A DNA stretch of 64,000 bases from Oceanospirillaceae bacterium (GTDB lineage: Bacteria; Pseudomonadota; Gammaproteobacteria; Pseudomonadales; Balneatricaceae): assembly GCA_029938085.1 (NCBI GenBank), contig JAPYOS010000005.1, positions 62,001 to 126,000 on the forward strand, given 5' to 3'. Shown piece after piece: positions 43,580-53,437 of this stretch (position 1 is its first letter; every line of letters starts with the position of its first letter). The notes beneath the pieces were generated by a model that was not told where the DNA came from, ran no database searches, and saw only the letters and a program-made list of their open reading frames with translations. The translations under genes were made by a program, and so were the position numbers.

Positions 43580-44425
43580 TTATGCTTTGCCTTGCAACTG
43601 CAAGGCGCGGTCATACAAGGCTTTCTTTTTGTGGCCACTAAGGCTTGCTGCAATAGCAGCGGCTTTTTTAATCGGCAACTCAGCCAGGAGCAAGGTCAGC
43701 ATACGTTCTTCTTCAGCGCCAATCTCGTCCAACTCCTGTGGTTCGGCGCCCGCAATCAACACAACAAATTCGCCTTTTTGTTGATTATGGTCGGCTAACA
43801 ACCAAGCTTGCACGTCCAATGCGGTGCCACCGTATACGGTTTCAAAGGTTTTGGTGAGTTCACGCGCCAACACCAACTGCCGTTCGGCACCCATCACACT
43901 AACGATATCCGCCACCGTCGCAACAATACGGTGTGGCGATTCATACAACACTTGCGTATGACCCACGTCGCGTAGTAACGCTAACTGCTGTTTTCTACCA
44001 CTACTCTTAGCCGGTAAAAAGCCGTAAAAACTAAACCGATCGGTGGCCAAACCCGATACCGATAAGCCAGCAATCAAGGCGCACGGGCCCACTACAGGCA
44101 CCACTTGAAAGCCCGCCTCTCTAACTGCACATACCAAGTGATAGCCCGGGTCAGAGATGAGCGGCGTGCCAGCATCTGAAATAAGCGCAATGGCATTACC
44201 ATCAGCTAATTTTTGTACCAACATTTGTGCTTTGTGACGTTCGTTATGGTCATGCAGGGCAAGCATCGGGGTAGTGATTGCAAAGTGCTGCATCAAACGG
44301 GCACTATGGCGCGTGTCTTCGGCGGCGATTAAATCGACGTTCTGCAAGGTTTTGACGGCCCTAGGCGACATATCATCAAGGTTACCGATGGGAGTTGATA
44401 CCACATAAAGCACTGCTACTGTCAT
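43580..44425 (-). CDS. rsmI: 16S rRNA 2'-O-methyltransferase RsmI
   Basis: 281 aa; LYVVSTPIGNLDDMSPRAV, SDAGTPLISDPGYHLV. Confidence 0.96.
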   Translation of the reverse strand: MTVAVLYVVSTPIGNLDDMSPRAVKTLQNVDLIAAEDTRHSARLMQHFAITTPMLALHDHNERHKAQMLVQKLADGNAIALISDAGTPLISDPGYHLVCAVREAGFQVVPVVGPCALIAGLSVSGLATDRFSFYGFLPAKSSGRKQQLALLRDVGHTQVLYESPHRIVATVADIVSVMGAERQLVLARELTKTFETVYGGTALDVQAWLLADHNQQKGEFVVLIAGAEPQELDEIGAEEERMLTLLLAELPIKKAAAIAASLSGHKKKALYDRALQLQGKA

Positions 44426-44577
44426 ACCTTTAAAACCTTGATTGTCTGTTTAAAACTTATTTGACCGAGCATTTATGCTAGGCTTAAGACAAACGTCCCA
44501 CTAAGGGCGTCTGCAAGGGACTATTGTAACCCAAAGCAGCTCAGATAAATCGAAATGACCCCCACTAAGATTGTTGT

Positions 44578-46686
44578 ATGACCAAACACCGCCCCTACAT
44601 ATTTCGCACTATAAGCATCGCCTTGGGCTTGTCCTTGCTCAGTGCCTGCCAACATCAAAACATTCAGCCGGCAGGCACTAAAAACGCCCCAAAAGAGGCT
44701 ATAGTCATTGACCTTGACCTCACTCAATCATCAAAGACCATTACCGTCGCCAAGGCCCAAATTCAAAGCAACACCACCGCCATAGCCACAGTCGCTCCAG
44801 CGACCATTGATGAACACTTAGAAATATTACTGAGCCCCGAACCACTTACTCCCACGCCAGTAACTACAGATCCTGCGGCAACAATATCTGCAAACGTTAT
44901 TGAGTTGCAGGATGACGGTCTCTTGTTACCCGCCGAGCTTAACCAGGGCATACAACAGATTTACCACAGCCCTGTTGCTAAACGACAAGCCTTACTGTTG
45001 AGCATGGCACAAGAACTATTGTCCACTGACTATGCTCAAGCCAGTGCTAGGTTACTCAACCAAATAGAGTTAGATTTATTAGACCCCGCCTTACTCGGTG
45101 GCTACCTTGACACGCAAGCCGCCGCAGCGCTCAAACTTGACGACAGCTTCGGCGCCATTGTGTGGTTACATCAAGCGCAACTGCTTAGCCCAACCACAGA
45201 CCCTCTAATTTTGCAGCAACGCCTAACCTTAAAAGCCAGAGCCTATGAACAAAATGGCTTAGCCTTAGGGGCAGCGAAAGCGCTAATTCAACTTAGCCAA
45301 CTTAACCACAGTGATGACGGCAAGCAATACAATGAGCGTATTTGGAGCGCCCTCACCCAACTCAGTTCAAACCAGCTAAAGCAACAACTGACCCAATCAG
45401 CCACCGATAGCATTGCTATTGCTTGGTACGAACTGGCTCTAGTGCCGTTACAGCATCATGACTTAGACCGCCAACTGCGGGCGCTAGAGCAATGGCTACA
45501 ATTCTGGCCCGACCATCCTGCCGCCATAAAACCACCAGGGTCATTGGCCAACTTAGCCAATTTGAGCGCCCAACAACCCAAGAAAGTCGCTTTGGCGTTG
45601 CCTTTACAGGGCCGCTTAGGCAAGATTGGCCAAGCCGTTGTTGATGGCTTTATGGCCGCACGATTCCAAGCTGCTGCAGAACAAGCGACAGTGCCAGACG
45701 TAAAAGTCTACGATACCGCAACCATGCAAAGCCTTGATCAACTCTACGCTATGGCGCAAACAGACCAAATTGAACTAATTATTGGCCCACTCGATAAAAA
45801 CAAAGTGGTTCAATTACACCGACAAAGTAGCCTAAGCACACCCACACTAGCCCTTAACTATGTCCCGTTAGAGACTACTTTAATCGCCGTTGATGGCGAC
45901 TTAACCCAGCCTCAAACCAATCTTGTTCAATTCGGCTTTGCGGTTGAAGATGAAGCCGAACAATTGGCCCGCCGTGGCTTGAGTGAAGGCCATCAGCGAG
46001 TCGTCGTTTTGCATCAAAATCAGCCTTGGGCTATACGAGCTGCGCAGTACTTTAGCCAAACATGGACTCGCCTGGGCGGTGATATTGCATCTCAGGTAAG
46101 CTTCACTGGCGCTGGAGACCATAGCGACGCCATTACCAAAGCCCTGCTTATTGACCAAAGCCACAGCCGGGCCAAGAGCCTTAAAAGTATTTTAGCTGGC
46201 ACCGGCAATCGAGTTAAGTTTGAGCCGCGCAGGCGCCAGGATGTGGATGCTATAGTGCTGTTTGCGCTACCCGCTGATGGCCGCCAAGTGGTGCCCACTC
46301 TAGCCTTTCATTATGCCGCCAACCTGCCGGTGTATGCCAGCCACCATATCTATCAAGGCCCAACTACCAGCAACCGCGACCGCGACCTAGAAAAGGTCAT
46401 TTTTACTGAATTACCATGGCTGCTGGACAAACCCAGCATCCAACAAAAAATTAGCGCAAAATGGCCAGAGCGCATGCGCTACACACGTTTGTTTGCACTG
46501 GGTGTTGACGCCTACCGTTTGTTCCCACGCCTAGAGCAGCTTCGTGCCTACACCGATAGCCGAGTACATGGCGTCACCGGGCAATTACAAATCAACCGCC
46601 AAGGTCGTATCGTTTTTCAAAATTCTTGGGCCCAATTTATCAAAGGTAAAGTCGTACCAGCACCGCGCTACCTAGAGCAGCCATGA
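44578..46686 (+). CDS. lpoA: Outer-membrane lipoprotein activator of PBP1A, LpoA-like
   Basis: 702 aa; lipobox LSAC; C-terminal periplasmic-binding-like domain; between rsmI and yraN. Confidence 0.88.
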   Translation: MTKHRPYIFRTISIALGLSLLSACQHQNIQPAGTKNAPKEAIVIDLDLTQSSKTITVAKAQIQSNTTAIATVAPATIDEHLEILLSPEPLTPTPVTTDPAATISANVIELQDDGLLLPAELNQGIQQIYHSPVAKRQALLLSMAQELLSTDYAQASARLLNQIELDLLDPALLGGYLDTQAAAALKLDDSFGAIVWLHQAQLLSPTTDPLILQQRLTLKARAYEQNGLALGAAKALIQLSQLNHSDDGKQYNERIWSALTQLSSNQLKQQLTQSATDSIAIAWYELALVPLQHHDLDRQLRALEQWLQFWPDHPAAIKPPGSLANLANLSAQQPKKVALALPLQGRLGKIGQAVVDGFMAARFQAAAEQATVPDVKVYDTATMQSLDQLYAMAQTDQIELIIGPLDKNKVVQLHRQSSLSTPTLALNYVPLETTLIAVDGDLTQPQTNLVQFGFAVEDEAEQLARRGLSEGHQRVVVLHQNQPWAIRAAQYFSQTWTRLGGDIASQVSFTGAGDHSDAITKALLIDQSHSRAKSLKSILAGTGNRVKFEPRRRQDVDAIVLFALPADGRQVVPTLAFHYAANLPVYASHHIYQGPTTSNRDRDLEKVIFTELPWLLDKPSIQQKISAKWPERMRYTRLFALGVDAYRLFPRLEQLRAYTDSRVHGVTGQLQINRQGRIVFQNSWAQFIKGKVVPAPRYLEQP

Positions 46687-47069
46687 ACCATACGCAAACT
46701 GGCGCCTGGGCCGAAGACCTGGCATGGCAACACATGCACCAACGTGGTTGGAATTTGGTGGCACGTAATTTTTTTTGCAAAGGCGGAGAACTCGATATTG
46801 TCGCCTATAAGCAGGGTATATTGGCATTTGTTGAGGTTAAATATCGCCGCAGCCAGGCCATGGGGGGTGCTATCGCCAGTCTAAGCACGCGTAAACAGCG
46901 CCACCTAATCCACAGCGCCAATGTATTTTTACAACGCTATCCACGCTTGAGCCAACTTGATTGTCGATTTGATTTAATCGCCATTAGCGGACCAGCCCCA
47001 AGCGACCATGGCTCACCTAAGCAAGTTCAGATACAATGGTTGGATAACGCTTTTATCACCCTGGGTTAA
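46683..47069 (+). CDS. yraN: YraN/UPF0102 family endonuclease-like protein
   Basis: 128 aa; GAWAEDLAWQHMHQRGWNLVARNFFCKGGELDIVA. Confidence 0.92.
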   Translation: MNHTQTGAWAEDLAWQHMHQRGWNLVARNFFCKGGELDIVAYKQGILAFVEVKYRRSQAMGGAIASLSTRKQRHLIHSANVFLQRYPRLSQLDCRFDLIAISGPAPSDHGSPKQVQIQWLDNAFITLG

Positions 47070-47109
47070 GCCTTACGGCTGCAACCCGCACCTAGGAACT
47101 AACAAATTA

Positions 47110-47700
47110 ATGGAACTGCAAGAAAGGGTTATTAACCAATTCCATGAACACATGGGCTGTGCGGCTTATAGCGCTGAGCACCTGCCTCAAGATATTGCTA
47201 TTGCCGCACAAATGCTGCACCAGTGCTTTATTCAGGAAGGTAAATTGCTGGTTTGCGGTAACGGTGCCAATGCAGCTAACGGCCACCATATGTGTGCTGC
47301 AATGCTGAGTCGCTTAGAACAAGAACGACCCAGCCTACCCGCGTTTAACTTAACGGCCGACAGCACCAGCATCAGCGCCATAACGCGGGACTCCAGCTTT
47401 CAGGATGTGTTTGCAAAACAGATCACAGCCCTGGGCCAAGCAGGTGATATCCTTATCGTACTGTCAGAACAAGGCAATTGCGGCAACCTGGTACAGGCCA
47501 TACAAGCCGCCCATGACCGTGATTTGCAGGTGATCTCTATTACTGGCCAAAGTGGGGGTGATATGGCGGCCCTGCTTGACCCTGATGACGTGGCTATTCG
47601 TATACCTAGCGACCACAACCTCAACATTATTCAACTACAATTAGTCACCATTCACTGCTTATGTGATTTAATTGATTTTCAACTTTTTGGGAGCAACTAA
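47110..47700 (+). CDS. diaA: SIS-domain DnaA initiator-associating protein (GmhA/DiaA family)
   Basis: MELQERVINQFHEH..., LLVCGNGANAANGHHM SIS domain; yraN-diaA-dolP order. Confidence 0.88.
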   Translation: MELQERVINQFHEHMGCAAYSAEHLPQDIAIAAQMLHQCFIQEGKLLVCGNGANAANGHHMCAAMLSRLEQERPSLPAFNLTADSTSISAITRDSSFQDVFAKQITALGQAGDILIVLSEQGNCGNLVQAIQAAHDRDLQVISITGQSGGDMAALLDPDDVAIRIPSDHNLNIIQLQLVTIHCLCDLIDFQLFGSN

Positions 47701-47703
47701 TAA

Positions 47704-48273
47704 ATGCTAACACACAGTCTTAAACTCATTACCTTAAGCGCCTGCCTAGTATGGGCCAGCGCATGTACGCCAGTGCTAAGCAACAAACCCGTGAGTGATA
47801 ATAAAGGTTCGCGCTCGTTGGGCACCCTTTATAATGACCAACTCATCGAAACCACCATCGTCGATGCCATATTACGGGCTACTCCACTGTTAGAAACGGC
47901 TCATGTTGCCGCCATTAGTGTTAATGGCATCGTCTTATTGATTGGCCAGGTGCCTAGCGAAGACACCAAAATCATTGCCGGCGCCAAAGCACGCAAGGTG
48001 AGCAATGTACGCAAGGTTCACAACGAGCTATTGGTGAGCGGGCCATCTTCTTATGTGGTGCGTACCAACGACACCCTGATCACCACCAAAGTGAAAACTC
48101 GTATGGTGGGTGCAACAGGTTTCCCCGCTACTCGCATTAAAGTAGTCACAGAAAATGGTGTGGTTTACTTGATGGGTTTAGTCACTCAAGCCGAAGGGGA
48201 CTGGGCCGTAAGAGTCGCTTCCAATGCCAGTGGCATTCAGCGTATTGTTAAAGTATTTGAATATATCGACTAG
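47704..48273 (+). CDS. dolP: Dual-BON-domain outer-membrane lipoprotein DolP/YraP
   Basis: 189 aa; lipobox ASAC; two BON-like modules (VNGIVLLIGQVPSE, ENGVVYLMGLVTQAEG). Confidence 0.9.
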   Translation: MLTHSLKLITLSACLVWASACTPVLSNKPVSDNKGSRSLGTLYNDQLIETTIVDAILRATPLLETAHVAAISVNGIVLLIGQVPSEDTKIIAGAKARKVSNVRKVHNELLVSGPSSYVVRTNDTLITTKVKTRMVGATGFPATRIKVVTENGVVYLMGLVTQAEGDWAVRVASNASGIQRIVKVFEYID

Positions 48274-48288
48274 CAAAAACTAGCCAAT

Positions 48289-48316
48289 AAAAAAGGGCCT
48301 AACGGCCCTTTTTTTT
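48289..48316. terminator. Bidirectional terminator between dolP and sspB
   Basis: AAAAAAGGGCC taac GGCCCTTTTTTTT. Confidence 0.93.
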
Positions 48317-48342
48317 GTTTCCAGCGCAACACTCAATACTGC

Positions 48343-48777
48343 TTACTTAACCACTTTAAGCGTTGGCCGCTTGGCCCGAGCGCTAATCGACGACACCGTG
48401 GCTGGCTCTGAAGGCTTATCTGGTGCTGGAGGTATTGGTGCAGGACTGTCTGGGTCGGGTATGCCTGGCTCAAAACCAAAACCCATACCCTCACCACTTT
48501 CCTTAGCGTAAATAGCCATCACCGCTAAGATAGGCACATACACGTGCATCGGCACACCGCCAAAGCGGGCATTAAACTCCACCGCGTCATCACCAAGGCT
48601 CAAGCTTTGTACTGCGCTAGGCGCGATATTGAGTACAATTTGGCCATCAGAAATAAATCGCTCCGGCACCATCACGCCACATATGGTGGCATCCACCACC
48701 ATATGTGGCGTCGAGTTATTGTCTAATATCCACTCATGCAAAGCACGTAGTAGATACGCGCGACTTGGAGTCATCAT
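48343..48777 (-). CDS. sspB: ClpXP adaptor SspB
   Basis: 144 aa; DGQIVLNIAPSAVQSLSLGDDAVEFNARFGG; C-terminal ClpX-binding-like RPTLKVVK. Confidence 0.95.
   Translation of the reverse strand: MMTPSRAYLLRALHEWILDNNSTPHMVVDATICGVMVPERFISDGQIVLNIAPSAVQSLSLGDDAVEFNARFGGVPMHVYVPILAVMAIYAKESGEGMGFGFEPGIPDPDSPAPIPPAPDKPSEPATVSSISARAKRPTLKVVK
48674..48711 (-). repeat. Perfect 16-bp inverted repeat inside the sspB coding sequence
   Basis: ACGCCACATATGGTGG catcca CCACCATATGTGGCGT. Confidence 0.95.
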
Positions 48778-48790
48778 GTGACCATCTCAA

Positions 48791-49420
48791 TTACATACGA
48801 ATTTCGTGTTCAATCTCAGACAAGCTTTCCTGAAACCCTTCGCGAGCGAAGATTCGTTCCATATATTCTAACATCGGTGCAGCTTGCTCTTCAGGTAGGT
48901 CAATACCTAACTGCGGCAAACGCCACAAAATAGGTGCAATACAGCAATCAACCAAGGTGAAATCTTCACTCATGAAAAAGTCTTTTTCAGTGAAGATCGG
49001 CGCAGTTGAGATGAGACTTTCTCGCAATTCTTTTTGCGCAGCAACAATCTCACTTTCGTCTTCAGAGGTCATGATAACGTCAGCAAGACGACACCAATCA
49101 CGCTCTATACGATACATATACAAACGGCTCTCAGCACGTGCAACCGGGTATACAGGCAACAGCGGCGGATGCGGAAAACGTTCGTCTAGATACTCCATCA
49201 TCACGTTGGCTTCATAAAGCACCAACTCACGGTCCACCAAGGTTGGTAAGCTGTTATAAGGGTTGAGATCAGCCAGGTCCTCTGGCTTATGCTCTGCATC
49301 AACATCAATAATGTCAACGGTAACACCTTTTTCTGCCAATACAATACGCACTCGGTGGCTATAATGATTTGCTGAATCAGAAAAAAACGTCATGGAAGAG
49401 CGTTTAGCGACTACACCCAT
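48791..49420 (-). CDS. sspA: Stringent starvation protein A (GST-fold)
   Basis: [31 protein letters not shown]; adjacent to sspB and petABC. Confidence 0.95.
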   Translation of the reverse strand: MGVVAKRSSMTFFSDSANHYSHRVRIVLAEKGVTVDIIDVDAEHKPEDLADLNPYNSLPTLVDRELVLYEANVMMEYLDERFPHPPLLPVYPVARAESRLYMYRIERDWCRLADVIMTSEDESEIVAAQKELRESLISTAPIFTEKDFFMSEDFTLVDCCIAPILWRLPQLGIDLPEEQAAPMLEYMERIFAREGFQESLSEIEHEIRM

Positions 49421-49471
49421 GTAGATATACCTCAATAATAAAACGATAGCGCTATGCGCCGAAAACGAATA

Positions 49472-49514
49472 CGCGACCTGCCGTGTTTATTATTAATAAA
49501 CAACAGCGGTCGCG
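49472..49514. promoter_or_regulatory. 43-nt nested dyad upstream of sspA
   Basis: CGCGACC tgccg TGTTTATTA t TAATAAACA acagc GGTCGCG. Confidence 0.7.
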
Positions 49515-49557
49515 CTTAAATGGACTAAGACGGGGTAATTATACCCCACGTTTGGTG

Positions 49558-50343
49558 TTAGTGGACGTCGCGCCAGAATTCCTTCTTCAGGAAGTAGAAC
49601 ACTACAGTCATCAACAAACAAAACAAAATAGCCCACATACCAATACGCTGACTATCTGACTTGTATGGCTTTGCCATATAAGACATGAAGTTAGTCAAGT
49701 CATAAACCGTGGCATCAAATTGTGCTTGATTCATGCTGCCAGTGCCTTCAGCAACGGTCAGCACTTCACAACTCTCTACCGTCAGGGCTTTACCCGTAAG
49801 GCTATCGATAACGGCTGTACCGTGATCATCATGCTTAGGCACTTGAGCACAAGACTTAGATTGCACACCCTGTAGCTCTAACAGTACGTTAGGCATACCT
49901 ACACTTGGGAATACAACGTTGTTAACACCATAAGGACGGCTGTCATCTACATAGAAACTGCGCAAGTAGGTGTATACCCAATCCGCACCACGTAGATTCA
50001 CTTCATTAGTTAAATCAGGCGGCGGTGCGCCAAACCAATCAGCAGCAAGCTTTGAATCCATAGCGTTGGTCATTTGCTCACCTACTTTTTGATCACTAAA
50101 GATCAAATGCTCAGCTACTAGCGCAGCCGGCATGTGCAAATCTTCTGCGGCACGAATGTAACGCTGGTACTGTGCGGTATGGCAACCTAAGCAATAGTTC
50201 ACATAAGTTTTCATACCACGTTGTAATGACGCCTTATCAGCCGCATCAGTTTGTATATGATCCAGTGCAACCTTAGGACCAGCGCTGGCTAGAGCAAACG
50301 CGGGCATAATCAACATTAAACTTAATAAGATTAATTTTTTCAT
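49558..50343 (-). CDS. petC: Cytochrome bc1 complex cytochrome c1
   Basis: Signal peptide MKKLILLSLMLIMPAFALA, haem motif CLGCH, C-terminal TM; start moved to 50343. Confidence 0.94.
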   Translation of the reverse strand: MKKLILLSLMLIMPAFALASAGPKVALDHIQTDAADKASLQRGMKTYVNYCLGCHTAQYQRYIRAAEDLHMPAALVAEHLIFSDQKVGEQMTNAMDSKLAADWFGAPPPDLTNEVNLRGADWVYTYLRSFYVDDSRPYGVNNVVFPSVGMPNVLLELQGVQSKSCAQVPKHDDHGTAVIDSLTGKALTVESCEVLTVAEGTGSMNQAQFDATVYDLTNFMSYMAKPYKSDSQRIGMWAILFCLLMTVVFYFLKKEFWRDVH

Positions 50344-50345
50344 GA

Positions 50346-51608
50346 CTAGACCACCCTTGATGGAACAGGTTTGGTTGCTTCCATACGCGTATAGAACGGC
50401 ATTAGAAGGAAGTAAGCAAAGTACAAGGCGGTACATAACTGAGCCACCTGAGTACGACCTTCCGTAGCAGCAACCGTACCTAAGTAACCCAAGATAACAA
50501 AACTCACGACAAAAATGGCCAACCAAACTCGACTCATCCAACCTTTGTAACGCATCGACTTCACCGGACTACGGTCTAACCAAGGCATGACAAATAAGAT
50601 GGCGATAGCGGCACCCATGGTAATTACACCCAAGAACTTAGCATCCAAACCAAATAACGGGAAGGTAATGGCACGCAACATCGAATAATAAGGCGTGAAG
50701 TACCACACTGGCGCAATATGCTCAGGAGTCTTAAGCGAGTTCGCCGGTTCATAGTTAGGTTTTTCAATAAAGTAACCACCGCCTTCTGGGAAGAAGAAAA
50801 TCACTAAACAGAACACGGTTAAGAATACACCCACCGCAACTAAATCTTTAATGACATGGTAGGGCCAGAAAGCCACACCATCAACAGGCACACCATTTTC
50901 ATCTTTATTTTGGTCAATTTCGATGCCATCTGGGTTACTAGACCCAACGTCATGCAACGCCAAAATGTGTAATACAACCAACGCCAAAATAACAATGGGT
51001 AAAGCGATTACGTGTAAAGAGAAGAAGCGGTTGAGAGTAATACCCGAGATCAAAAAGTCACCTCGAACCCACTGCACAAGATCTTCGCCTACCACTGGAA
51101 TTGCACCAGCTAAGGATAAGATAACCTGCGCACCCCAATAGGACATTTGGCCCCAAGGAAGCAAGTAACCAAAGAAACCTTCGGCCATCAAGGCCAGGTA
51201 AATCGCCATACCAAACAGCCAAATCAACTCGCGAGGCTTTTGGTAAGAGCCATACATCAAGCCCCTAAACATGTGTAAATAAACCACAATAAAGAAGGCT
51301 GAAGCGCCTGATGAGTGCATGTAGCGGATAATCCAGCCCATCTCCACATCACGCATAATGTATTCAACAGAAGCAAACGCTCCCTCTGCAGAAGGTTCGT
51401 ACGACATAGTTAGCCAGACACCCGTAAGGATTTGGTTAACTAGCACTAATAAAGAAAGCACACCAAATACGTACCAAACGTTGAAGTTTTTGGCGGCATA
51501 GTATTTAGACATGTGGTCTTGCCACATTTGCGTCAGTGGAAAACGATCATCAATCCAACGAATGATGCCGCTGTCTGCCTTGGGGCGATTAGGATTACCG
51601 ACAGCCAT
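50346..51608 (-). CDS. petB: Cytochrome bc1 complex cytochrome b
   Basis: 420 aa polytopic; GYLLPWGQMSYWGAQVI, TPEHIAPVWYFTPYYSMLRA (PEHIAPVWYF near the Qo-site motif). Confidence 0.96.
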   Translation of the reverse strand: MAVGNPNRPKADSGIIRWIDDRFPLTQMWQDHMSKYYAAKNFNVWYVFGVLSLLVLVNQILTGVWLTMSYEPSAEGAFASVEYIMRDVEMGWIIRYMHSSGASAFFIVVYLHMFRGLMYGSYQKPRELIWLFGMAIYLALMAEGFFGYLLPWGQMSYWGAQVILSLAGAIPVVGEDLVQWVRGDFLISGITLNRFFSLHVIALPIVILALVVLHILALHDVGSSNPDGIEIDQNKDENGVPVDGVAFWPYHVIKDLVAVGVFLTVFCLVIFFFPEGGGYFIEKPNYEPANSLKTPEHIAPVWYFTPYYSMLRAITFPLFGLDAKFLGVITMGAAIAILFVMPWLDRSPVKSMRYKGWMSRVWLAIFVVSFVILGYLGTVAATEGRTQVAQLCTALYFAYFLLMPFYTRMEATKPVPSRVV

Positions 51609-52204
51609 TACGCATTTCCTCCGTCTTCGCCAATTCGAATGACTAAGTCACTCTCGTAAAAATGAGGCGGGATTTCTAAGTTAATCGGGGCGGGCTTACT
51701 CTTATAAACACGACCAGACAAATCGAATGTGGAACCATGACAAGGGCAGTAGAATCCGCCTTTCCAATCGGCACCAAGGTCAGCAGGCGCAATCTCAGGA
51801 CGATAAGTAGGTGAACAACCTAAGTGAGTACAAATACCCACCATCACCATCACTTCATCGCGTAAAGAGCGTGCCGAGGTGCTAGGAATATAAGCAGGCT
51901 GCTTAGACTTAGCTGAACTTGGGTCGGCCAAACTGTCGTTAAGGGACTCCAAGTTGGCTAACGCTTCTGCGCTGCGGCGTACAATCCATACAGGCTTGCC
52001 GCGCCACTCAACAATCATTTGTTGACCAGGTTCTAACTTACTGATGTCCGCCTTGACCGGTGCACCAGCAGCTCTGGCTCGTGCACTCGGGTTCCAGGAG
52101 GCTACAAAAGGGACTGCAGCGCCCACACCACCAACAGCACCCACAACTACGGATGTGCCGACTAGCATGCGACGACGAGTCTTATTCACGCCATCATTAC
52201 TCAT
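51608..52204 (-). CDS. petA: Rieske iron-sulfur subunit
   Basis: 198 aa; CTHLGC and CPCHGS motifs; Tat-like RRRMLVG. Confidence 0.96.
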   Translation of the reverse strand: MSNDGVNKTRRRMLVGTSVVVGAVGGVGAAVPFVASWNPSARARAAGAPVKADISKLEPGQQMIVEWRGKPVWIVRRSAEALANLESLNDSLADPSSAKSKQPAYIPSTSARSLRDEVMVMVGICTHLGCSPTYRPEIAPADLGADWKGGFYCPCHGSTFDLSGRVYKSKPAPINLEIPPHFYESDLVIRIGEDGGNA

Positions 52205-52327
52205 TCAATTGATCTCCAGCTAAGCTGTAAAATTATTGTCAGCAATAGTAAAGGAATGGCCCTAAATTGACAAGGTTAAAGGCTTAATCGAGGGCCACAA
52301 ACGCCATTTGCTTTATGAATACCCAAT

Positions 52328-52357
52328 AAAAAACCCAGCACGATGGCTGGGTTTTTT
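52328..52357. terminator. Terminator after rpsI
   Basis: AAAAAACCCAGC acgatg GCTGGGTTTTTT, 12-bp stem. Confidence 0.93.
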
Positions 52358-52387
52358 TTATAGCGCGCCAAAAAGGGCGCAGCAAGC

Positions 52388-52780
52388 TTAACGCTTAGAG
52401 AACTGAGGACGCTTACGTGCTTTACGTAGGCCAACCTTCTTACGCTCAACTTCACGCGCGTCACGGGTAACAAAACCAGCAGCACGAAGACTAGGACGCA
52501 AGGTTTCGTCAAAGTTCATCAATGCACGGGTAATGCCGTGGCGAATCGCGCCAGCTTGACCAAAACCACCACCGCCTTCTACGGTAATGTTAAGGTCGAA
52601 CTTTTCAACTGTTTCTGTCAACTCTAGTGGTTGGCGAACAATCATACGGGCTGTTTCACGACCAAAGTAAACTTCCAATGTACGGCTGTTTACAGTGATA
52701 GCGCCAGTGCCAGGAGTCATGAACACACGAGCGGTAGAGGTCTTACGACGACCAGTACCATAATATTGAGTAGCTGCCAT
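52388..52780 (-). CDS. rpsI: 30S ribosomal protein S9
   Basis: 130 aa; [17 protein letters not shown]-terminal [11 protein letters not shown]. Confidence 0.98.
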   Translation of the reverse strand: MAATQYYGTGRRKTSTARVFMTPGTGAITVNSRTLEVYFGRETARMIVRQPLELTETVEKFDLNITVEGGGGFGQAGAIRHGITRALMNFDETLRPSLRAAGFVTRDAREVERKKVGLRKARKRPQFSKR

Positions 52781-52790
52781 GATCGTCTCC

Positions 52791-53219
52791 TTACAGGGTC
52801 AATGTTTGTGGTTGTTGCGCTTGATGCGGATGCTCAGTACCAGCATACACTTTAAGCTTGGAGTACATAGCACGGCCCAAAGGACCTTTTGGCAACATAC
52901 CTTTAACAGCGAATTCAATGGTGCGCTCTGGAGCGTGCTCAACCATTTTTTCGAAAGACATAGAACGTAAACCACCTGGGTAACCAGTGTGACGGTAGTA
53001 CATCTTGTCTTTTGCTTTGTTGCCAGTTACGCGAACTTTTTCGGCGTTAACAACAACAATGTAGTCACCAGTGTCCACGTGCGGAGTGAATTCTGGCTTA
53101 TGTTTGCCGCGTAGACGACGAGCGATTTCAGTAGACATACGACCTAAAGTTAGGCCCTCTGCATCAACAACGTACCAGTCGCGGGTAACGTCAGCAGGTT
53201 TAGTACTTACGGTTTTCAT
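52791..53219 (-). CDS. rplM: 50S ribosomal protein L13
   Basis: 142 aa; [27 protein letters not shown]. Confidence 0.98.
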   Translation of the reverse strand: MKTVSTKPADVTRDWYVVDAEGLTLGRMSTEIARRLRGKHKPEFTPHVDTGDYIVVVNAEKVRVTGNKAKDKMYYRHTGYPGGLRSMSFEKMVEHAPERTIEFAVKGMLPKGPLGRAMYSKLKVYAGTEHPHQAQQPQTLTL

Positions 53220-53237
53220 GTGAATAACCTATTTAAT

Positions 53238-53316
53238 GGCCCTATTAACTGGGCCTACCTATAATTATTGGGTTATTGCGTAACACGTGGTAATTCACCA
53301 CTCTGTCACCAATAAC
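53238..53316 (-). promoter_or_regulatory. Structured rplM leader (candidate autoregulatory 5' UTR)
   Basis: Minus-strand RNA GTTATTG-GTGACA-ga-GTGGT-gaatt-ACCAC-g-TGTTAC-g-CAATAAC (53316-53272), then GGCCC agttaata GGGCC (53255-53238) just before the start codon. Confidence 0.55.
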
Positions 53317-53437
53317 GTGACTAGCAGCCTGAGCCCAAAACAACCAAAGCCAATTAAGGCTCAAGCCAACACAGAAACTGCGAGGGCGAATTATACAGGA
53401 TAAAATGCCAACTTGTTAAGCCTTTATGTAAAAGTTT

